Assembly: GCF_900115055.1 (NCBI RefSeq)
Contig: NZ_FOVD01000002.1
Span: 620,001 to 684,000, forward strand
Length of the DNA: 64,000 nucleotides
Direction of reading: 5' to 3'
From: Chryseobacterium oleae
GTDB lineage: Bacteria; Bacteroidota; Bacteroidia; Flavobacteriales; Weeksellaceae
This document shows, piece by piece, positions 35,245 through 43,725 of the stretch (the stretch's first letter is position 1; every line of letters begins with the position of its first letter). The notes beneath the pieces were generated by a model, which was not told where the DNA came from, did not search any database, and saw only the letters and a program-made list of their open reading frames with translations. Made by a program: the position numbers and the translations under genes.

Positions 35245-35636
35245 TAATCATAAATTTAACGTTTAAATTTTATTATTGATCCCATACAAAATCATTGCTT
35301 TTTCATTACAAAAAGAGATAAATCAGGTATGGAAGCGGAAAGGAAAGTAGGGAAGTTATTTGAAGTCAGAAATGCATTTACAATAGGGCAGCCACTAATT
35401 ATAAAGCCAATATCAGCTTCCAGTCTCCGTATTCTGGCTTCCTATCCATTCATTTTCTATTGCCTGCCCCGGATTCATCTGTTTCTAATAAATAACTCTC
35501 TTTTTGCAGTTTATTTTAATTTGAACGAAAAAAATTATGATAAATATCAATTTTTGATTAAAAATATTTACACAAGCGCTTCTCTAGAATGTTGTTTGTT
35601 GTGAAAAGGCAAAAAAAGAAATAATATTTTCCATTA

Positions 35637-35653
35637 TTTTTAACTATTCTAAA
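35637..35653. promoter_or_regulatory. Iron-type operator of the haem uptake operon
   Basis: TTTTTAACTATTCTAAA, centre 35645, 17 bp upstream of the first base of the TATATTTG element. This equals the distal operators of the two minus-strand promoters. I see no second box downstream of the -7. Confidence 0.6.
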
Positions 35654-35661
35654 TAAAGCGT

Positions 35662-35669
35662 TATATTTG
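35662..35669 (+). promoter_or_regulatory. -7 promoter element of the haem uptake operon
   Basis: TATATTTG, an exact TAnnTTTG, 15 bp before the receptor ATG at 35685. It also shows that an ATG at 35667 cannot be the true start. Confidence 0.65.
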
Positions 35670-35684
35670 CCAAAATTTTACTCT

Positions 35685-37799
35685 ATGAAGAAGAAAGTGC
35701 TTTCCGTTCTATCATTATCCATTGCCTTTTGGATGAACGCACAACAAAAAGATTCTCTTAATAAAAATAAAATAGAGGAAGTTGTCATTACAGGACAATA
35801 TACACAGCAGTCGATTAATAAATCCATATATAAAGTTGACGTAATTGATGCCCAGCAGATCAAAAATATGGCTGCAACCAATGTGGCGGATGTTTTAAAT
35901 CAAAGTCTTAACATACAAATTACACCAGACACCCGCTCAGGAAATTCTACCGCTAATATCATGGGGCTTGACGGGAATTATGTAAAAATACTAATTGATA
36001 ATATTCCGGTAGTAGGCGATACAGGACTTGGAAGCAATATTGACCTTACCAAACTTTCCCTGAATAATGTAGAAAGAATTGAGATTGTAAAGGGAAGTAT
36101 GGGTGTAGAATATGGAAATGGGGCAGTAGCCGGAGTCATCAATATTATTACCAGAAAAACAAGCACAAAAAAGGTTGCTGTAAAAGCATCTCTTCAGGAA
36201 GAAACGGTAAGAGATAACTACGACCTTAAGAAGAAAGGAAAGGGAAGACATATTCAGAACTTTAACGTAGATTATAATATAGACAACAATTGGTTTGCGA
36301 ATATCAGTTTCAATCATAACCAATTCATGGGGTACGAAGGCGAGAGTAAAGGATATAAATATTTTGGGACAGACCCGGAGATAAAAAGAGGTTATGAATG
36401 GAATCCGAAGGATCAATACGATGCTTCCGCATTGATAAGATACAGCAAAAACAAAACTTCATTCTATTATAAACTTTCTTATCTGAACGAGAAATTTAAT
36501 TTTTATAATCCTGAGACCAACAGGATTCCTCTTAACGATGGTCTGGGAGGCGTTGTCTATCAGAGCAGAGATAGAGAATACAATACCAACAGATGGGTTC
36601 ATCAGTTCAATATCCAGGCAAATTTAGGGGATATTCGCTATATGGGAGACTTTTCTTATCAGACCCAGGATAGAAAATACTTTGATTACAACTACGATAT
36701 TCCTAACAGATCTGTTACCAGTAAAGATGAAAAAAGATCATATTATCAGACAGATATCGTATATTCAAGAGGGATGTTCAGTAATTTCCTGAACAATAAA
36801 ACTTTTGATTTCCAGCTTGGTTATGAGCTGGACTATACCAATGGCCAGGCAGCGCTTATTGCAGGCCAGTTTTTTGGTGAATCTGTGAAAAGAAAAATCT
36901 TTACCTATTCCAATTTCCTTTCAGCGGAATGGAATATCTCAGATAAATTCTCATTAAGACCAGGGGCAAGACTTTCAGTAAGTGATATGTTTGATAATCA
37001 ATTCAATTACTCCCTTTCTGCGAGACTGAAAACTTCTGAAAATTCAAACCTGAGAGCTGTTGCCGGGACGGCCAACCGTTTTCCTACCTACGATGAGCTG
37101 TTTACTTTCTTTGTGAATATTAATCATGATGTTCAGGGAAATCCTGATCTGAATCCTGAAAAAGGGTTTTCTGCAGGTCTTTTCTGGGATCAGAATTTTT
37201 CAGCCGCTAATGACTGGAAAATAGCTTATAGTGTTAATGCACTCTATCTGGATGTACAGGATAGAATAGAAATGGTGATGATAAAAAGACCTTCCACCTA
37301 TAAATATATGAACCTCAATACCTACAGAAACATGCTTTTATCTGCAAACGTAGATTTTAGAAAAGATCAGCTGGCATTTTCTTTAAGAGGTTCGGTGAAT
37401 GGTACTTCTGTATCATTAAATGAATTGGAACATACTTCTCCTACAGATTTCCAATATCTTGTACAGGCAGGAGCATCCGTAAATTATAAACTGAAAAATA
37501 TAGGGACAGGCTTTTCTCTATACTATAAATATACAGGTCCCGGAAGAAACTATGTATTGGAAAATGATATTGAAGGTTTCAGACTTGGTAAAACAGACGG
37601 TTTTCATATGATGGATTTTATCGTAAGTCAGCCACTTTGGAAAGATCATCTTGAAGTGTCTGCGGGGGTGAAAAATATCTTTGACGTTACAAGTCTGAAT
37701 TCTACTTCCAGTGCAGGAGCTGGCCATATTGCAGGGGCAGACCGTATTAATTTATATTACGGAAGAAGCTATTTTGCAAGATTAATTTATCAATTTTAA
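35685..37799 (+). CDS. TonB-dependent outer-membrane receptor, probably for haem (HmuR-like)
   Basis: A 704-residue outer-membrane beta-barrel. Signal peptide MKKKVLSVLSLSIAFWMNAQ. The TonB box region and plug follow (IEEVVITGQYTQQSINKS, then VADVLNQSLNIQITPD, NIMGLDGNYVKILIDNIPVV, VERIEIVKGSMGVEYGNGAV, AGVINIITRK). The barrel ends with the aromatic terminus ARLIYQF. The NPDLNPEKGFSAGLFWDQ segment is typical of iron and haem receptors. It is the first gene of an operon with an HmuY lipoprotein, a haem ABC transporter and an HmuS-like protein, which sets the substrate as haem (inference from context). It is regulated by the palindrome at 35637. Confidence 0.87.
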   Translation: MKKKVLSVLSLSIAFWMNAQQKDSLNKNKIEEVVITGQYTQQSINKSIYKVDVIDAQQIKNMAATNVADVLNQSLNIQITPDTRSGNSTANIMGLDGNYVKILIDNIPVVGDTGLGSNIDLTKLSLNNVERIEIVKGSMGVEYGNGAVAGVINIITRKTSTKKVAVKASLQEETVRDNYDLKKKGKGRHIQNFNVDYNIDNNWFANISFNHNQFMGYEGESKGYKYFGTDPEIKRGYEWNPKDQYDASALIRYSKNKTSFYYKLSYLNEKFNFYNPETNRIPLNDGLGGVVYQSRDREYNTNRWVHQFNIQANLGDIRYMGDFSYQTQDRKYFDYNYDIPNRSVTSKDEKRSYYQTDIVYSRGMFSNFLNNKTFDFQLGYELDYTNGQAALIAGQFFGESVKRKIFTYSNFLSAEWNISDKFSLRPGARLSVSDMFDNQFNYSLSARLKTSENSNLRAVAGTANRFPTYDELFTFFVNINHDVQGNPDLNPEKGFSAGLFWDQNFSAANDWKIAYSVNALYLDVQDRIEMVMIKRPSTYKYMNLNTYRNMLLSANVDFRKDQLAFSLRGSVNGTSVSLNELEHTSPTDFQYLVQAGASVNYKLKNIGTGFSLYYKYTGPGRNYVLENDIEGFRLGKTDGFHMMDFIVSQPLWKDHLEVSAGVKNIFDVTSLNSTSSAGAGHIAGADRINLYYGRSYFARLIYQF

Positions 37800-37814
37800 A
37801 AATAAGCTATCATT

Positions 37815-38921
37815 ATGAAATATTTAAAAATAGTATCTCTTCTGTCCATCATCGCTCTGCAGTCATGTCTGTCAGCAGATGAAGATCCGGTGCCGGTTGC
37901 TCCTCTTACGGGATCAGTAGTAGATGTTGCAGTAGGAGGACCTACAGAACCTAACCAGGTGTGGATTGATTTAAGTGACTACAAGAATGCTGTCACTAAT
38001 ACAAGAACAGACTGGGACCTTGGGTTTTATACAGGAGATGCATTTCGCGTAGTGATCAATGGGTCTATAGCAATGACGGTTGCAAAAGTTCCTAATGCCA
38101 CAGATATCAATCTGGTAAAGGAATCAGATGTTGCCGCACTTAAAACAACGGCTCAGGTGGGAACATTCAATGCTTCCAATATGCAGTATGTTGATAATCC
38201 AATTGGAAATTTCTTGACACAAACTACAGGAATTGATGCCATTAAAGAAAACGATGCAGAAAATCCGATTTATCTGGTGAACATGGGAAGGGATGTTCCA
38301 CCTTCCAGCAATATTGGAGCCGGATCTGTAAATTTATCAGGAGCTGCGAGAGGCTGGAAGAAAGTGCAGATTCTACGTGCCCTGAACGGATACAAAATAC
38401 GTTATGCTGATGTAGAAGCGACAACTTATAAGGAATATCTTATCGCAAAAGATACAGAGTATAATTTTACCTATTTCAATCTTAAGACCGGAGCACCCGC
38501 TAAGGTACAGCCTAAAAAGAAAAAATGGGATTTAGCATTTACAACGTTTACCAACGAAGTATTCTCAGCTCCGACTACCAGTGCGGGAAGCTATTTCTAT
38601 GCTGATTTTATTATCACCAATACGCTGGATGGCGTTGGAGTGTACCAGGTAAATGCCGGAGGAAATCTTGAACAGGCTTATAATGCATTCAAATTAAGTG
38701 ATGTAGATCAGTCTAAATTTATTTTTAATGACCAGCGAGCTCTTGGAGATAAATGGAGAACGACTACCGGAACACCGGATATACCACAACCATTTGTATA
38801 CTCAGACCGCTTTTTTGTCCTAAAAGATGCAGAAGGATTTTATTTTAAATTGAGATTCAATGCCATGAAAGACAAAAATGGAAATCGTGGTGCTTCCAAT
38901 TTTGAATTTGACCCTTTATAA
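37815..38921 (+). CDS. HmuY family haem-binding lipoprotein
   Basis: A 368-residue lipoprotein: signal MKYLKIVSLLSIIALQSC with lipobox LQSC and Cys18 as the lipidation site. Two WDL strands (TRTDWDLGFYTGDAFRVVIN at ~64-83 and KKKWDLAFTTFTNEVFSA) and YADFIITNTLDGVGVYQVN match the HmuY fold. In Porphyromonas gingivalis HmuY takes haem from host proteins and passes it to HmuR. It lies 15 bp after the receptor gene. The product is a surface lipoprotein, unlike the T9SS-sorted relative at 32867. Confidence 0.85.
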   Translation: MKYLKIVSLLSIIALQSCLSADEDPVPVAPLTGSVVDVAVGGPTEPNQVWIDLSDYKNAVTNTRTDWDLGFYTGDAFRVVINGSIAMTVAKVPNATDINLVKESDVAALKTTAQVGTFNASNMQYVDNPIGNFLTQTTGIDAIKENDAENPIYLVNMGRDVPPSSNIGAGSVNLSGAARGWKKVQILRALNGYKIRYADVEATTYKEYLIAKDTEYNFTYFNLKTGAPAKVQPKKKKWDLAFTTFTNEVFSAPTTSAGSYFYADFIITNTLDGVGVYQVNAGGNLEQAYNAFKLSDVDQSKFIFNDQRALGDKWRTTTGTPDIPQPFVYSDRFFVLKDAEGFYFKLRFNAMKDKNGNRGASNFEFDPL

Positions 38922-38943
38922 TCAATCAAATAAATCGTATATC

Positions 38944-39822
38944 ATGAAAAAAATAATCCTTGCAGGTTCTATTCTGATGGCAGTGTATTCATGCAAAAAA
39001 GAAGAAGGAGCAAAAAAAGAAAATACAACAGAAACCTCTGCTGAGGTTCCGAGAAGCAATAATAAAATAGTTACCTTAAGCGGTGGCGTTACAGAGATTG
39101 TAAGTGCATTGGGCCACGAAAAAGAAATCGTTGGAACAGACGTTACAAGTACTTATCCTGAAACATTAAAAGCTACAGCTAAAGGCCTTGGTCACGTAAG
39201 ATCAATGACGATTGAGCCGATCATGGCGGTAAATCCTACTTTAATTTTAGCTTCAGAAAAAGATATCAATCCTGAACTGATGACAAAGATCAAATCTTCA
39301 GGAATCAAAGTTGAGGTTTTCAAACAGGATTACACCGTAGAAGGAACTAAAAAACTGATTGCTGATGTAGCAAAAGCTGTTGGAAATACAGATTATCAGA
39401 AATTAAACGATAAAATCGATGCTGATTTAAAGCAAATCCAGCCTATCGCTAAAAAACCTAAAGTATTGTTCATCTACGCAAGAGGAAATATGCTGATGGT
39501 TTCAGGAACAAAAACACCAATGGATGCCCTGATCAGCCTTGCTGGCGGACAGAATGCCGTAACCGATTTCGAAGATTTCAAACCTTTGACACCGGAAGCC
39601 GTAGTAAAAGCTAATCCGGATGTTTTATTCTTCTTCTCAACAGGCCTTGAAGGGGCAGGAGGAAACGAAGGAGCTCTTAAAATGCCGGGCGTAGCACAAA
39701 CCAACGCAGGTAAAAACAAAAAGATCATCGCAATGGATGGAGGGTTAGTTTCAGGTTTCGGGCCTAGACTAGGAGAAGCAGCATTAGGATTAAACAAACT
39801 TTTAATTGAGAACACAAAGTAA
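38944..39822 (+). CDS. hmuT: Haem ABC transporter substrate-binding lipoprotein (HmuT-like)
   Basis: A 292-residue lipoprotein: MKKIILAGSILMAVYSC, lipobox VYSC, Cys17. The mature part is a class III (helical-backbone) periplasmic binding protein (IVTLSGGVTEIVSALGHEKE, IVGTDVTSTYPE, LGHVRSMTIEPIMAVNPTLI, VLFIYARGNMLMVSGTKTPM) as in HmuT/BhuT. The ATG at 38944 starts exactly at the signal peptide. An in-frame ATG at 38878 lies inside the preceding gene. It delivers haem to HmuUV. Confidence 0.88.
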   Translation: MKKIILAGSILMAVYSCKKEEGAKKENTTETSAEVPRSNNKIVTLSGGVTEIVSALGHEKEIVGTDVTSTYPETLKATAKGLGHVRSMTIEPIMAVNPTLILASEKDINPELMTKIKSSGIKVEVFKQDYTVEGTKKLIADVAKAVGNTDYQKLNDKIDADLKQIQPIAKKPKVLFIYARGNMLMVSGTKTPMDALISLAGGQNAVTDFEDFKPLTPEAVVKANPDVLFFFSTGLEGAGGNEGALKMPGVAQTNAGKNKKIIAMDGGLVSGFGPRLGEAALGLNKLLIENTK

Positions 39823-40846
39823 ACTATACTTTTATCTAATAATAGGTGCCGTACTGCTTGCTATCATAGCAGTACTGGCGCTTAATACTGGAGTCTACGA
39901 CTTTGGAGGAACATCGCCCTTCAAAGTTTTATGGCAATATATAAAAGGAGACCCGGGCTTATCTTTAAGCAACAAATATGTGATCTGGGATGTGCGGGCA
40001 GCAAGGATCATTATGGCGATTTTAATAGGAAGCATGCTGGCTGTTTCCGGAACCGGTCTGCAGGGGCTTTTCAAAAACCCTCTGGCGACAGGAGACTTAA
40101 TAGGTCTTACATCGGGAGCCACACTACTGGCGGCAATTGCTATTGTTTTAGGAGGACATTTCAAACAGTATCTTCCTGAAGCCGTACAATTTTCAATAGT
40201 AGGCATTGCAGCATTTATTGGTTCCTTTTTATCCATGATGCTCGTATACAGGATTTCTACAGCTGGTGGAAAAACCAATGTAGTGATGATGCTTCTTTCC
40301 GGAGTAGCCATTACCGCAATCGGGTTTTCGATCACCGGATTTTTGATCTACATCTCAAAAGATGAGCAACTCAGAGACCTTACGTTCTGGAACCTGGGAA
40401 GTCTGGCAGCAGCAACCTGGACGAAGAATATTATTTTAGCAGTTGTTCTGGTCATTTCTTACATCATTCTGCTTCCCAAAGGAAAGGCTTTAAATGCCAT
40501 GATGCTTGGGGAAAAAGATGCACAGCATTTAGGAATCAATGTGGAAAAGCTTAAAAAGCAGATCATTATTATTGTAGCATTAATGGTGGGAACGTGTGTG
40601 GCATTTTCAGGAACCATAGGATTTGTAGGACTTATTGTCCCTTACATTCTAAGACTTTTATTTAAATCGAATTACACATTTATCCTGCCTTTATCAGCCA
40701 TATGCGGAAGTATATTATTGTTGACGGCAGATACGTTCAGCAGAAGTATTGTAGAACCTTCGGAACTTCCGATCGGAATTCTTACAGCACTCATGGGAGG
40801 TCCTATTTTTATTGCTATTTTAGTTAAATTCAAAAAATCTCTGTAA
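39806..40846 (+). CDS. hmuU: Haem ABC transporter permease (FecCD family, HmuU-like)
   Basis: A 346-residue inner-membrane permease with about ten helices. The coupling region and FecCD signatures are present (VRAARIIMAILIGSMLAVSGTGLQ then GLFKNPLATGDLIGLTSGA, GFVGLIVPYILRLLF). Translation appears to start at a TTG (39806) that overlaps the last 17 bases of hmuT; ATG is absent until well into the first helices. Its stop overlaps the next gene's ATG (TAATG at 40844-40848). Confidence 0.88.
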   Translation: MRTQSKLYFYLIIGAVLLAIIAVLALNTGVYDFGGTSPFKVLWQYIKGDPGLSLSNKYVIWDVRAARIIMAILIGSMLAVSGTGLQGLFKNPLATGDLIGLTSGATLLAAIAIVLGGHFKQYLPEAVQFSIVGIAAFIGSFLSMMLVYRISTAGGKTNVVMMLLSGVAITAIGFSITGFLIYISKDEQLRDLTFWNLGSLAAATWTKNIILAVVLVISYIILLPKGKALNAMMLGEKDAQHLGINVEKLKKQIIIIVALMVGTCVAFSGTIGFVGLIVPYILRLLFKSNYTFILPLSAICGSILLLTADTFSRSIVEPSELPIGILTALMGGPIFIAILVKFKKSL

Positions 40847-41616
40847 TGATAAAGGCACATCAGATCAGTTACAAACACAAAGACTTCCATATTCTGGACG
40901 GGATAGATGTTGCTCTTGGATACGGTGAATTTCTTGCCATTGTAGGTCCGAACGGAGCCGGAAAGTCAAGTTTGCTGAGTGTTTTGGCTAATGAGATCAA
41001 GTCCAGACAGAAAATACTGTTTAAAGATAAAGATATCACCCAATGGAATGTGAGAGAACTGTCTCAGCACAAGGCTAAATTTTCCCAGCACAACAGCAAT
41101 GATATTCCGCTTGAAGTAAAAGATGTGATCATGATGGGAAGGTATCCCTATTTTGATGCCCAACCCGGAAAAGAAGATCTTGAAGCCATGAATAATATGA
41201 TGTACGAAACCGACATTTTTCACCTTAAAGACAGAGAGTACAATACCCTGTCCGGAGGCGAAAAGCAGCGTGTACATCTTTCAAGAGTTATGGCCCAGCT
41301 CGAAAATGAAATTGCCCACAAATTGGTCTTTCTGGATGAGCCGCTGAATAATTTAGACATTAAACATCAGTATAAGGCTTTGGAAATTATTAAAAAATTC
41401 ACCCAAAAAGCCAACAGTGCTGTCGTTGTACTGCATGATCTGAATCTGGCAGCCCAGTTTGCCGACAAAATTTTATTAATGAAATCAGGAAAGGTGTCTG
41501 CATACGGAACGCCACAGGAAGTATTCACAGCTGAAAATATCAGTAATGCCTATAATTTCCCGTGTACTATCTGCGAACACCCTATTACTAATAACCCAAT
41601 GATCATTTTTGGATAA
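40846..41616 (+). CDS. hmuV: Haem ABC transporter ATP-binding protein (HmuV-like)
   Basis: A 256-residue ATPase with all ABC motifs: Walker A GPNGAGKS (34-41), signature LSGGE (135-139), Walker B VFLDEP (161-166), D-loop NNLD and switch His in VVLHDLNLA. It overlaps the hmuU stop by one base (TAATG), so it is translationally coupled. With HmuT and HmuU it forms the inner-membrane haem importer. Confidence 0.9.
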   Translation: MIKAHQISYKHKDFHILDGIDVALGYGEFLAIVGPNGAGKSSLLSVLANEIKSRQKILFKDKDITQWNVRELSQHKAKFSQHNSNDIPLEVKDVIMMGRYPYFDAQPGKEDLEAMNNMMYETDIFHLKDREYNTLSGGEKQRVHLSRVMAQLENEIAHKLVFLDEPLNNLDIKHQYKALEIIKKFTQKANSAVVVLHDLNLAAQFADKILLMKSGKVSAYGTPQEVFTAENISNAYNFPCTICEHPITNNPMIIFG

Positions 41617-41618
41617 CC

Positions 41619-42269
41619 ATGGAAAAAGATGAATTAAAAATCCTCGCTCAGAACCTTGCCAATCCACAGGGAGAAAAAGGAGTTGAGATCGGCGAGATGA
41701 TGAACGCTACCAACATCAGCATGACATTAGAAAGCATCAAAACGCTTTTAATAGAAGATGATGAACACATCCTTGAAATAGGACACGGAAATGCCGGACA
41801 TCTGAAAAATATTTTAAGCAGAGCCCAAAATCTGAAATACACAGGAGTAGATATTTCTGAAACTATGTACAATGAAGCGAAAAAGCTGAACAAAGACTTT
41901 GAAAGCCAGGCCGATTTTGTATTGTATGAAGGAAAAAAGCTTCCCTTTGAAGATAAAATTTTTGATAAAATATTTACCGTCAATACCGTTTATTTCTGGG
42001 AAAACCCGGTTGAGTTTCTCAATGAGATCTACAGAGTTTTAAAGAATGACGGAACTTTCGTTCTTACTTTCGGACAGAGAAAATTCATGGAAACATTGCC
42101 GTTTACGGAATACAATTTCACCATGTACAGTAACAGCGAAATGGAGGAGCTGGTTTCCAAAAGCCACTTCAAGAGAATGAAAATTTCTGAAAAAGAGGAA
42201 GATATTCAAAGCAAATCCGGAAACGAAACCATCCACAGAATTTATACAGTTTTAACCATAAAAAAATAA
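41619..42269 (+). CDS. Class I SAM-dependent methyltransferase inside the haem operon
   Basis: A 216-residue methyltransferase of the Methyltransf_11 type. Motif I is ILEIGHGNAGHLK (~48-60), followed by YTGVDISETMYNEAK (acidic residue binding SAM ribose) and a post-motif FDKIFTVNTVYFWENP. It begins 2 bp after hmuV stops and 4 bp before hmuS starts, so it is an operon member. The substrate is unknown. Possible roles are in anaerobic-type haem breakdown or processing of a porphyrin-derived product, but nothing in the sequence proves this. UbiE/MenG-type activity is a less likely alternative. Confidence 0.8.
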   Translation: MEKDELKILAQNLANPQGEKGVEIGEMMNATNISMTLESIKTLLIEDDEHILEIGHGNAGHLKNILSRAQNLKYTGVDISETMYNEAKKLNKDFESQADFVLYEGKKLPFEDKIFDKIFTVNTVYFWENPVEFLNEIYRVLKNDGTFVLTFGQRKFMETLPFTEYNFTMYSNSEMEELVSKSHFKRMKISEKEEDIQSKSGNETIHRIYTVLTIKK

Positions 42270-42273
42270 AATA

Positions 42274-43302
42274 ATGAGCACGTTAGTTAATGATTTAAAG
42301 GAAAAATGGGAAGCTCTGAAAGCAGAAAATCCACATATAAGAATAAGAAACGCTGCGGCACAGTTAGGCGTAAGCGAAGCTGAATTATTGGTAACAAGCA
42401 TAGGAGAAGGCGTTACGGTCCTGAATGCTGATTTCCCTGCCATCCTTACCGAAGCAGAGAAGCTTGGAAAAGTAATGGCCCTTACCCGCAACGACGAATG
42501 TGTGCACGAAAGAAAAGGAATCTACCAGAACGGTGATTTCAGCAGTCCTCATGCACAGCTTTTCGTAGGAGAAGATATTGACCTTAGAATATTCCTTAAC
42601 CACTGGAAATCTGCATTTGCAGTAGTGGAAGGAGATAAAAAAAGCCTTCAGTTTTTTGGAAAAGACGGTCTTGCCCTTCATAAAATCTACCTTACAAAAA
42701 ACAGTGAGGAAGCAGCTTTCGATGCCATTGTAGAACAGTTCAAGGCAGAAGATCAGAACCAGGCATTCGCTGTGGAAGCAGTGGCTCCAAAAGCGCCTGA
42801 AAAAGCAGATGCTGAAATTGATGCTGAAGGATTCAAAAAAGCATGGACAGAATTAAAAGATACCCACGATTTCTTTATGATGACAAGAAAATTCGGGGTA
42901 AGCAGAACTCAGGCTTTAAGACTGGCTCCGGAAGGATTTGCTAAAAAAATCGATAATGCTAAAGTGGTGAATGTTCTTGAAGATGCTTCAGAAAAGAATA
43001 TTCCGATCATGGTATTCGTTGGAAACAGAGGAATTATCCAGATTCACACCGGAAATGTAAAGAAAACACTTTGGCACCAGCAGTGGTTCAATGTGATGGA
43101 TCCGGATTTCAACTTACACCTTGATGTGACGAAAATTGCAGAAGCATGGATCGTGAAGAAACCTACTGAAGACGGAGAAGTAACGGCTATCGAAGTATTC
43201 AACAAGGAAGGAGACTTTATCGTTCAGTTCTTCGGAAAGAGAAAGCCCGGAATCCCTGAACTTCAGGAATGGAAAGATCTTGTAGCAGAATTAGAGAAAT
43301 AA
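42274..43302 (+). CDS. hmuS: Haem-degrading/haem-trafficking protein, HmuS/ChuS family
   Basis: A 342-residue cytosolic protein with the duplicated ChuS/HemS fold. Each half has a helix and then a beta-sheet: LKEKWEALKAENPHIRIRNA... and ...FKKAWTELKDTHDFFMMTRK (~190-210), with FVGNRGIIQIHTGNVKKT and WIVKKPTEDGEVTAIEVFNK in the second half. ChuS-type proteins bind haem and release iron or pass haem on. It is the last gene of the haem operon and is followed by a terminator at 43323-43360. Confidence 0.88.
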   Translation: MSTLVNDLKEKWEALKAENPHIRIRNAAAQLGVSEAELLVTSIGEGVTVLNADFPAILTEAEKLGKVMALTRNDECVHERKGIYQNGDFSSPHAQLFVGEDIDLRIFLNHWKSAFAVVEGDKKSLQFFGKDGLALHKIYLTKNSEEAAFDAIVEQFKAEDQNQAFAVEAVAPKAPEKADAEIDAEGFKKAWTELKDTHDFFMMTRKFGVSRTQALRLAPEGFAKKIDNAKVVNVLEDASEKNIPIMVFVGNRGIIQIHTGNVKKTLWHQQWFNVMDPDFNLHLDVTKIAEAWIVKKPTEDGEVTAIEVFNKEGDFIVQFFGKRKPGIPELQEWKDLVAELEK

Positions 43303-43725
43303 TAATTAGATGATTTTGAATGGGCCGTTTTGTTTTTTAATTCAAGACGGCCTTTTGTTTTAAAGCAGATCGCTGGATTTGTGGGAGAATAAATAAACTG
43401 CAATTTTTTTTTAGCCACAAAAGTCACAAAAGTTTTTTATTTGAACACTTTAGAGCACTTTAGTTTTAAAGCTCTAGTATCCGGAAAACAACAAGAGCAC
43501 ATAAGCTGAAAATCAAAGACTTTCATGGAACTTAAGTGTACTTCTTGTTCGTAAAGTATTTAACTTTAGAAATAACTTAAGTGTTAAAAGTCTTTTGTGA
43601 CTTTTGTGGTTAAAAATCAGCGAACAAATTTGTGTTATTTGTGCAGCAACATTTGTGTAATTTGTGTTTAAATCAATTAAAATCAGCGTAAAAATTTGTA
43701 TAATTTGTGTTTAAATAATATAAAA
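43303..43725. other. Intergenic region with an 18-bp inverted repeat and TTTGTG repeats
   Basis: After the terminator, CCACAAAAGTCACAAAAG at 43415-43432 is the exact complement of 43592-43609. The interval between them (~160 bp) has further partial inverted words. 43630-43710 is made of near-copies of ATTTGTGTA/ATTTGTGTT. No gene visible. Confidence 0.65.
43323..43360 (+). terminator. Terminator of the haem uptake operon
   Basis: GGCCGTTTTG / CAAGACGGCC (one mismatch) with a 10-nt loop, followed by TTTTGTTTT. Confidence 0.85.

Larger units (their letters stand above)
35185..35684. other. Divergent regulatory region between the T9SS protein gene and the haem operon
   Basis: Holds the two operators and -7 element of the minus-strand gene (35197-35244) and the operator and -7 element of the haem receptor (35637-35669). 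The middle part (35325-35460) has loose GGAAG/CTTCC heptad-like repeats. A 91-codon plus-strand frame at 35329 has no recognisable features, and I take it as non-coding. Confidence 0.55.

Noticed and set aside
35329..35604. 91-codon plus-strand reading frame upstream of the haem operon
   Set aside because: It lies in the shared regulatory region, has no ribosome-binding site or family pattern, and its first part is made of GGAAG repeats.
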